From positions 1-10,720 of the forward strand of contig DOUV01000980.1 in assembly GCA_003520455.1 (NCBI GenBank): DNA of 10,720 bases, in the 5' to 3' direction. The DNA comes from Chloroflexota bacterium. Its GTDB lineage: Bacteria > Chloroflexota > Anaerolineae > Ardenticatenales > Ardenticatenaceae. The notes below the pieces were generated by a model. That model saw only the letters and a program-made list of their open reading frames with translations, did not search any database and had not been told where the DNA came from. How positions within the stretch are numbered: position 1 is the stretch's first letter; every line of letters starts with the position of its first letter. A program made the translations under genes and the position numbers. This document shows, piece by piece, positions 6,301 to 10,720 of the stretch.

Positions 6301-6795
6301 ATGTTCAATCAGACGAAAGAACGCTATGCCATTCGGCGCGCCTCACGGACCGATGCAGAGGCCCTGCGGGCGCTCCGCCACACCGTGGGGTGGAGTGCGG
6401 CCCGGATCGAGCACCAATTGGCCGATCCGGCGGCGCTGGTGTTGGTCGCCGAGGTCGAGGAAATCCTGATTGGCACGATCACCTTGATGTCAACGCACGA
6501 TGATCCCGAGTTGGCCGACCGTTGTCAGCGAGCCTACATCTCCGATCTGATGGTTGCTCCTCGATGGCAGCGCTACGGTTTCGGCGGTGCGCTGCTGGCG
6601 GCGGCTGAGGATGAGGCGCGGGCTCGCGGCTACTCCACTGTTACCCTCACGGTGGATGAGAGCAATGAGGGCGCTCGCCGCCTCTACGAGCGGTGCGGTT
6701 ACCGCTGGTTCAAGACGGTTCGCTTTCCATGGGGACCGGGTCACGCCCTCGCGAAGCACCTCGGCGGGGACCGCCATGCTGAAGCATGGTGGTGA
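6301..6795 (+). CDS. GNAT family N-acetyltransferase
   Basis: Protein of 164 residues. These enzymes transfer an acetyl group from acetyl-CoA to an amine of a small molecule or protein. Motif A is clear: YISDLMVAPRWQRYGFGGALL (about 79-99), with the Q/R-x-x-G-x-G pyrophosphate-binding signature at Q90, R91, G93, G95 and G96. Motif B follows as VDESNEGARRLYERCGY (118-134), the asparagine and tyrosine of which are typical. The length fits a single GNAT domain. ATG 6301 is chosen because GAGG (6293-6296) lies before it and IRRAS, the usual first strand, starts at residue 11; longer in-frame starts run into the mutS terminator. The gene stands alone between that terminator and a long gap, so it probably has its own promoter, which I could not identify. 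The substrate cannot be predicted. Confidence 0.88.
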   Translation: MFNQTKERYAIRRASRTDAEALRALRHTVGWSAARIEHQLADPAALVLVAEVEEILIGTITLMSTHDDPELADRCQRAYISDLMVAPRWQRYGFGGALLAAAEDEARARGYSTVTLTVDESNEGARRLYERCGYRWFKTVRFPWGPGHALAKHLGGDRHAEAWW

Positions 6796-7191
6796 GCGCC
6801 GGTTCGACAGAGGGCCCCGCTTGATTTGTGTTCTTCGCTCTTTCGAGGATGAAAGTCGAAGCCAGCGCCGCGCAACGTGACCTCGGGCCGGCGACGGGCG
6901 GCGGGGGCAGGCCACTGCCGGCGCGCATCATCACGTTTTCTGCTGGTGGGCCGCAGTTCCCGGCGGATGCGAGACTGGCCAGCCGCCTGGACTCTGCCAA
7001 CGGGGTACAAGGCTCCGAATAAGCAAGGGTTCCTTATAAAAGCCATCACCTGAAATGGGTGGAATGGTGAGGCACTAAAGTTGCTTGTATCGAATCGTTG
7101 TCGTATCCGACGCAGAGACGGGGGGGGTTGGACCTCGGTGAGTGGTCCTTGAGACGTTCCAGATCGCTTGAAGAGAAGGGGGTGATTCAGT
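6796..7191. other. Gene-free gap between the GNAT and LOG genes
   Basis: No coding sequence is supported. A possible weak terminator for the GNAT gene lies at 6833-6861: CTTCG and CTTTC pair with GAAAG and CGAAG as two 5-bp stems with a small internal loop, but there is no U tract. GGACC (7130-7134) and GGTCC (7144-7148) form a hairpin in the LOG leader, next to a run of seven or more G at 7120-7127. TTGCTT (7081-7086) and TATCCG (7104-7109) are 17 nt apart, a poor promoter candidate. No RNA family was recognised. Confidence 0.4.
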
Positions 7192-8040
7192 ATGGCGGAG
7201 ACCGATACCGGCACGGAGCGGACCAGGAAAGATCCGGCGGATCCCTCACTGAACCGGGCGGCACGGACCAGGCGGCCGACCCAAGATGAGCAACTCTTGG
7301 CTCGGCCGCATCCCCAACAAGTCTTATTTACGCACACGGACCCCTGGCGAGTCCTGCGGATCACCGGCGAGTTTGTCGAGGGCTTCGATGCGCTGGCAGA
7401 ACTTGGACCGGCTGTGACGCTCTTTGGGTCGGCACGCGTGAAGCGTCGTGATCCTATGTATCAGGCTGCCGTTGAGGTGGCCCGCCTGCTGGGTCAGTCT
7501 GGCTTCACGATCATCACCGGCGGTGGACCCGGGATCATGGAGGCCGGCAGTCGGGGGGCACGAGATTCAGGTGCGCCTTCAGTCGGGTTGAATATTGAGT
7601 TGCCATTCGAACAGGGGCTCAATCCGTTCGTTGACATCGCCATCGACTTTCACTATTTTTTTGTCCGCAAGACGATGTTTGTCAAGTATGCCCAGGCATT
7701 TGTCATCTTTCCTGGTGGCTTCGGCACGATGGATGAGCTCTTTGAATCTCTGACGCTCATCCAGACCGGCAAGGTGCAAAACTTTCCGGTTGTCTTGTTC
7801 GGTTCAGACTACTGGCGAGGGCTGCTCGGCTGGTTACGCGCGTCGATGCTAACCGAAGGGAAGATCGCCGCGGCTGATCTGGAGTTGATGCACGTGACCG
7901 ATTCGCCGGAGGAGGTGCGAGATCTCATCGTCGAATCGATGCAAGGGAGCCCGCGGCGCGTGGTGCAGGAGGAGGGAGCGCGTGAGGCCACCCGTCGCGC
8001 CCTCGGCAAAGAGCGGCAGGTGGACGAGGACGGCGAATGA
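7192..8040 (+). CDS. LOG / TIGR00730 family Rossmann-fold protein (nucleoside monophosphate phosphoribohydrolase-like)
   Basis: Protein of 282 residues. ATG 7192 follows an almost ideal ribosome-binding site, AAGGGGGTGA (7176-7185), by 6 nt. Characterised LOG proteins cleave ribose 5-phosphate from cytokinin riboside monophosphates or from AMP; many bacterial members have unknown natural substrates. Visible signatures are the first Rossmann strand VTLFGSARV (from about residue 74), GGGPGIMEA (110-118), the catalytic-type arginine in FFVRKTM (R159) and the family motif PGGFGTMDE (174-182, with E182). The first 45 or so residues are charged and probably disordered, and DPWRVLRITGEFVEGFD precedes the fold, as in the longer actinobacterial and Chloroflexota-like members. 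The C-terminal 40 residues are also highly charged. It stands alone after a 396-nt gap and converges on the dehydrogenase gene. Confidence 0.9.
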   Translation: MAETDTGTERTRKDPADPSLNRAARTRRPTQDEQLLARPHPQQVLFTHTDPWRVLRITGEFVEGFDALAELGPAVTLFGSARVKRRDPMYQAAVEVARLLGQSGFTIITGGGPGIMEAGSRGARDSGAPSVGLNIELPFEQGLNPFVDIAIDFHYFFVRKTMFVKYAQAFVIFPGGFGTMDELFESLTLIQTGKVQNFPVVLFGSDYWRGLLGWLRASMLTEGKIAAADLELMHVTDSPEEVRDLIVESMQGSPRRVVQEEGAREATRRALGKERQVDEDGE

Positions 8041-8121
8041 GCTGTTCGTGGTTTCGGCCCGCCATCTCTTGGGGGCTCGTCCAGGTCGCAGGTTCCCCGT
8101 TTGTGTGGAGCGCGCCCACAT

Positions 8122-8155
8122 GGCGCGAGACCGCCAGGATGAGCGGTCTCGCGCC
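8122..8155. terminator. Strong hairpin between convergent genes
   Basis: GGCGCGAGACCGC (8122-8134) and GCGGTCTCGCGCC (8143-8155) form a perfect 13-bp stem with the 8-nt loop CAGGATGA. It lies between the stops of the LOG gene (8040) and the leftward dehydrogenase gene (8192), so it could end both transcripts. Neither side has a U tract, so it is either a non-classical terminator or a 3'-end stabiliser. Confidence 0.6.
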
Positions 8156-8191
8156 GTAGCGGTTGGCCGGGTAAGGCGTTCCGACGCGATG

Positions 8192-9073
8192 TCAGCCGTT
8201 GAGGCGGGCCAGTTCGCGCATCAGGGCTGAGGCGTCGAGGTCGCCCTCCCTACGGTTGATGAGTGCCTGGAAGAATTGAGCTGCGAGCGCGGTGAAGGGC
8301 ACCGGCAGATCGAGATCGCGGGCACTATCGAGCGCGATCTTCATGTCTTTGAGGTGCAGGCTGGCCTTGAACCCTGGCTGGAAGTTGTCGGCGATTGCCT
8401 TGGGACCACGGACTTCGAGGATGCGGCTGTTCGCGTAGCCGCCGGTCAGGACGCGCAGGGCCTTCTCCAGGTCTAGCCCGGCCTGCTTTGCCAGGAGCAA
8501 GCCCTCGGCCATCGCGGCGTAATGCAGCGAGCAGACGATCTGGTTGGTGGCCTTGATCGTCTGACCGGCGCCGACCGGACCCATGTGAGTGATGGTTTTT
8601 CCCATCGCCTCCATCAGAGGCATGACCTTGGACAAGACCTCAGCTGAGCCGCCGACCATGATCGAAAGCGTTGCACTGCGAGCGCCGACATCCCCCCCGC
8701 TGATCGGAGCGTCGAGCCACTCGAGGCCGAGCGCGGCGGCCTCGGCGGCCAGATCGCGGGTGACCACGGGGGAGATGGTGCTGTGGTCCACGATAATCTG
8801 TCCGGGACGCGCGCCGGTGAAGACGCCGTTCTCGCCGCGGACCACCGCGACGACATCGGGCGAGTCGGGGAGGCAGAGGAGGATGACGTCGCTGCGGTCG
8901 GCGACTTCGCGAGACGAGGCGGCCGGCGTCGCACCAGCTGCTACCAACTCTTCCACCGCGCCGCGGCTGCGATTATGGACCACCAGGGAAAAGCCAGCCT
9001 TGCGGAGGTTAAGGGCCATCGACTTGCCCATGATGCCCAGGCCGATGAAACCGACAGTAGGTTGATGATTCAC
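8192..9073 (-). CDS. 2-hydroxy-3-oxopropionate reductase / 3-hydroxyisobutyrate dehydrogenase family (GarR-like)
   Basis: Protein of 293 residues, the usual length. Family members reduce tartronate semialdehyde to glycerate, or oxidise 3-hydroxyisobutyrate and related beta-hydroxyacids, with NAD(P). The dinucleotide-binding motif is VGFIGLGIMGKSMA (7-20; G11, G13, G16), the substrate-binding block is DAPISGGDVGA (121-131), and the catalytic lysine is in GAGQTIKATNQ (K174, N177). The C-terminal half, including GFKASLHLKDMKIALD, resembles GarR closely. HNRS (33-36) after the second strand places an arginine where NADP-preferring members often have one, which is only suggestive. The start is GTG at 9073-9071, six nt after AAGGAG (9085-9080); ATG at 9075 is out of frame and is followed at once by TGA. 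No other glyoxylate or glycerate genes are in the window, so the physiological substrate remains open. Confidence 0.9.
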   Translation of the reverse strand: MNHQPTVGFIGLGIMGKSMALNLRKAGFSLVVHNRSRGAVEELVAAGATPAASSREVADRSDVILLCLPDSPDVVAVVRGENGVFTGARPGQIIVDHSTISPVVTRDLAAEAAALGLEWLDAPISGGDVGARSATLSIMVGGSAEVLSKVMPLMEAMGKTITHMGPVGAGQTIKATNQIVCSLHYAAMAEGLLLAKQAGLDLEKALRVLTGGYANSRILEVRGPKAIADNFQPGFKASLHLKDMKIALDSARDLDLPVPFTALAAQFFQALINRREGDLDASALMRELARLNG

Positions 9074-9225
9074 ATGTAACTCCTTGGTCAGTGGCAGTCG
9101 TCAGCGGTGAAACAACCCGGCTCGACACTTTTCGGTCGGCGCCAGCGTGCCTCCTCGCGAGGCTGGCGACTCAGCGCCTACGATGAGAGGATCTTCCTTT
9201 TAATTACAGGACCTACGCGGTAGGT
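9074..9225 (-). promoter_or_regulatory. Upstream region of the dehydrogenase gene with hairpin and palindrome
   Basis: No convincing promoter was found, but two inverted repeats are clear. CGCCAGC (9140-9146) pairs with GCTGGCG (9162-9168); an alternative bulged form also pairs CCTC (9150-9153) with GAGG (9159-9162). Further upstream, ACCTAC-GCG-GTAGGT (9211-9225) is a perfect palindrome with 6-bp arms, next to the AT-rich TAATTA (9201-9206), which could be a -10 box on either strand. The palindrome could be an operator. No T-box or other known leader motif was found. Confidence 0.3.
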
Positions 9226-9245
9226 TGAGCCGCGAAAGAGAGATC

Positions 9246-9291
9246 GGCTTGTAGTGCGCGCTTCAGCACGCTGAAGCGCGCACTACAAGCC
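9246..9291. repeat. Perfect 46-nt palindrome (REP/MITE-like)
   Basis: Two 22-bp arms, 9246-9267 and 9270-9291, are exact reverse complements separated by only the two bases AC. The arms begin GGCTTGTAGTGCGCG and end CTTCAGC. Pairing stops abruptly on both outer sides. The element lies between divergent genes, so it is not a terminator of either neighbour. Its length, perfection and GCGC-rich core resemble dispersed repetitive extragenic palindromes or a miniature mobile element; copy number cannot be judged from one window. Confidence 0.75.
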
Positions 9292-9405
9292 AAATCCGGC
9301 TTCTACGGATCACAAACTTTGGGTCGGCCTGGGAGTACTGCGCAACTCCTGTTAATTAATATTACTTGACCGGCTGCAGCGGCACGCGCCTGGAGCGCCA
9401 GTCAA

Positions 9406-9426
9406 GAAGTCAGACTTCGGAAGTCT
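9406..9426. repeat. Three alternating GAAGTC half-sites
   Basis: GAAGTC (9406-9411), its reverse complement GACTTC (9413-9418) and GAAGTC again (9420-9425) follow one another with single-base gaps. Each neighbouring pair is a perfect palindrome, so two hairpins or two protein dimers would compete for the middle copy. The site is 26 bp upstream of the -35 box of the candidate promoter at 9452. Confidence 0.5.
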
Positions 9427-9451
9427 CCGACCACGCGTCACCGGCGACGCC

Positions 9452-9481
9452 TTGACCGGTGTTCTGGAGAGCCATTATAAA
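9452..9481 (+). promoter_or_regulatory. Candidate promoter of the VTT membrane-protein gene
   Basis: TTGACC (9452-9457) and TATAAA (9476-9481) are separated by 18 nt; each hexamer matches five of six consensus positions. The inverted repeat CACCGG/CCGGTG (9439-9444 and 9456-9461) overlaps the -35 box and could be a repressor site. It points toward the VTT gene and predicts a start near 9488. Confidence 0.55.
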
Positions 9482-9736
9482 AACGTTGCGGCTTGTCCGC
9501 CAACTTGGGTCTCGGATCATGCGGGCAAGCGAGAGGAACTGAGTGTTGCGCGGCGATTGGCGATCCTGGAAGAGCCCGTGATCAGGCCTCAGCGATTTGA
9601 CGGAGTCCGACTCCAAAACAAAGGGCTGAATGGCGCTCGGCAAATGGACGGAGACAATCACGCGCAAGGCGGATGACATCAGGCTCAAGGCGTGGTAGAG
9701 TTTGTATTGTCGCTCTGTGGAGGAGCCTGCTGTCGG
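9482..9736 (+). other. Leader of about 250 nt ahead of the VTT gene
   Basis: No convincing gene is present. Small inverted repeats include GGAGT-CCG-ACTCC (9602-9614), followed by AAAACAAAG. The gene's ribosome-binding site GGAGGAG (9719-9725) lies 11 nt before ATG 9737. I recognised no riboswitch family. A minus-strand frame across 9410-9688 has no motif and no ribosome-binding site and is not accepted. Confidence 0.4.
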
Positions 9737-10309
9737 ATGAGGACGCTGATCTTTCGGACCCGGTCTGACAGTTCAAACCGTTGGGAATATTGGCGCTTCG
9801 CTGCCATGCTCATCGGGCTTCTGATCGTCTCGGTGGGTATCTGGTCCTTTACCGGCAAGGTCGAGCCCGCTACTGTCGAGCGTTTCGGCTACCTCGGTAT
9901 CTTCGTAATCAGTTTCCTGGCGAATGCCAGTGTGTTCTTGCCGCTCGCGCCAACGATGGCCCTGGTTGTCGCGGGCACCTGGTGGTTCAATGCTGTGCCG
10001 GTGGTCGTGGTAGCGGCGGCCGGAAGTGCCCTGGGCGAGTTGGTGAGCTACGCCCTCGGGGCCGGTGGCCGCCGAACGTTGCCCAACAGTAAGGTCGTGG
10101 CTCTCGTCGAGCGGTGGATGCAACATCGCGGGACGGGTGCGCTGACCCTGTTTGTGTTGGCGGCCGTGCCAAATCCGGCGGTGGACGTGGCAGGTATTCT
10201 GGCCGGGGCGTCGCGCTATCCCTGGTGGGCCTTTTTGGCTGTGGTCTGGCTTGGCCGGTTGGTGCGCTTTGCTCTGTTGGCGGCCGGTGTCTCATTCTGG
10301 ATGAAGTAA
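9737..10309 (+). CDS. VTT domain (SNARE-associated/DedA-like) membrane protein
   Basis: Protein of 190 residues from ATG 9737, with GGAGGAG at 9719-9725; a GTG at 9692 would add 15 residues containing three cysteines and is less likely. The VTT superfamily includes DedA, TMEM41B and VMP1, whose members move or scramble lipids across membranes. Hydrophobic segments lie at about 21-38, 50-81, 86-108, 135-157 and 163-186. Family-type features are the proline-rich reentrant-like stretch SVFLPLAPTMALVVAG (65-80), the small-residue and acidic block AGSALGELVSYALG (95-108; E101), and VPNPAVDVAGILAGASRYPWW (144-164), matching the PNP...D.AG...G..R.P pattern of the second half. K190 ends the protein after a short basic tail. 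It is shorter than E. coli DedA proteins but within the VTT range. A long leader precedes it; the partner function is unknown. Confidence 0.85.
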   Translation: MRTLIFRTRSDSSNRWEYWRFAAMLIGLLIVSVGIWSFTGKVEPATVERFGYLGIFVISFLANASVFLPLAPTMALVVAGTWWFNAVPVVVVAAAGSALGELVSYALGAGGRRTLPNSKVVALVERWMQHRGTGALTLFVLAAVPNPAVDVAGILAGASRYPWWAFLAVVWLGRLVRFALLAAGVSFWMK

Positions 10310-10399
10310 TGAGTGGAATCGCCTGGGGCAGCCGACAGAGGCAGCTCGTCTTGCGCCGATTCTCACCTACCAGTTTGACCAGCGCAGGACAGGCGGGCT
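10310..10399. other. Short gap between convergent genes
   Basis: The VTT stop (TAA 10307-10309) is followed directly by TGA one base off frame. The 90 nt up to the stop of the leftward HEAT-repeat gene hold only a short AGGC/GCCT pairing near 10320-10345. No convincing terminator is visible. Confidence 0.35.
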
Positions 10400-10720
10400 T
10401 CACAGCCGCCGACTGTTCGAGAGTCGCGGCAGAAAGGCGTGCGCGAGCACTGGAATCTCGGCGGCTGGGCCCTGCTTGACCTGCGCGGCGAGACTGCGCA
10501 AGTCATCGCGTAGCAGCGGATCTGGGACCGCGACCTTGGTGAGCACGTGGGCGGCGCCCTGCCGGAGCCAGGCGGTGAGCTTACGGGTACTCAGCGCCTC
10601 GAGGAGCGGCGGGAGGGCTGCCGGTCCCTCGGCAGCCAAGCCCTCGGCTGCCAGCCAGCGCACCCCGTAGTTAGGGTCGTTCAGCGCGTCAACCTGGCCG
10701 TTTCTCCACGCCTCCTCGCG
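10400..10720 (-). CDS. HEAT-repeat protein, C-terminal part (partial, runs off right edge)
   Basis: The last 106 codons are visible, ending at TGA (10402-10400); the frame is open to the window edge, and the GTG at 10663 is internal rather than a start. The block DALNDPNYGVRWLAAEGLAA, followed by ALPPLLEALS, is a typical HEAT (PBS-lyase-like) repeat: paired helices with the D-x-x-x-x-V-R-x-x-A-A signature. A second helical pair, with WLRQGAAHVLTKV, follows before a helical tail. Such alpha solenoids are scaffolds for protein contacts; in some bacteria they fuse to lyase or kinase-like domains, which cannot be judged here. Similar proteins with GVRWLAAE and WLR-GAHHVL are common as stand-alone HEAT proteins in several phyla. 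Confidence 0.8.
   Translation of the reverse strand, partial: REEAWRNGQVDALNDPNYGVRWLAAEGLAAEGPAALPPLLEALSTRKLTAWLRQGAAHVLTKVAVPDPLLRDDLRSLAAQVKQGPAAEIPVLAHAFLPRLSNSRRL

Noticed and set aside
6741..7364. Minus-strand open frame of 207 codons across the GNAT-LOG gap
   Set aside because: It overlaps both flanking genes, ignores the excellent LOG start site, and its translation is basic and low-order with no domain.
9074..9200. T-box-like leader for the dehydrogenase
   Set aside because: Hairpins are present, but the conserved T-box sequence and antiterminator bulge are missing.
9595..9625. tRNA T-arm-like sequence GGAGTCCGACTCC
   Set aside because: The loop is three bases rather than seven, and no other tRNA arms can be placed around it.
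9410..9688. Minus-strand frame of 92 codons
   Set aside because: It crosses the promoter and leader of the VTT gene, and I recognise no family or start signal; a decayed gene cannot be shown.

Overview
The window looks like a chromosomal segment of a GC-rich bacterium, most likely a member of Chloroflexota (Thermomicrobia-like). The reasons are the style of the MutS sequence, the long LOG-family protein with its N-terminal extension, and strong Shine-Dalgarno sites in a GC-rich background. This assignment is an impression from protein sequence and was not checked by search. There is no rRNA, tRNA, CRISPR array, transposase or phage gene.

Left end (1-640, minus strand). The best find is a regulatory leader. 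A perfect sigma70-type promoter (TTGACA, 17 bp, TATAAT; 632-604) fires leftward into an RNA with the hallmarks of a GEMM-I (cyclic di-GMP-I) riboswitch (about 486-333). Its 3' strand also forms one arm of a terminator-like hairpin (351-315). About 280 nt further on, a response-regulator gene starts (ATG at 32-30) and runs off the window. A second messenger therefore probably controls synthesis of a two-component regulator.

858-3238 (plus strand). Two adjacent ATP-grasp genes lie 14 nt apart: a RimK-like enzyme and a circularly permuted ATP-grasp enzyme. They look like a two-gene operon making an unknown amide- or peptide-linked product.

3239-6224 (plus strand). mutS follows, preceded by a 237-nt gap that holds a short palindrome and a doubtful 57-codon cysteine-rich ORF whose stop overlaps the mutS start. 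A strong hairpin terminator closes the unit.

6225-8155 (plus strand). A GNAT acetyltransferase with an upstream palindrome is followed by a 396-nt gene-free gap, a LOG/TIGR00730-family protein, and a 13-bp stem hairpin shared with the converging gene.

8192-9736. A GarR-type beta-hydroxyacid dehydrogenase is read leftward from a GTG start. Its upstream region, shared with the next, divergent gene, is 663 nt long and unusually rich in inverted repeats. These include a perfect 46-nt palindrome, three alternating GAAGTC half-sites, and a good promoter giving a leader of about 250 nt.

9737-10720. A VTT/DedA-like membrane protein (plus) converges on the C-terminal part of a HEAT-repeat protein (minus) that is cut by the right edge.
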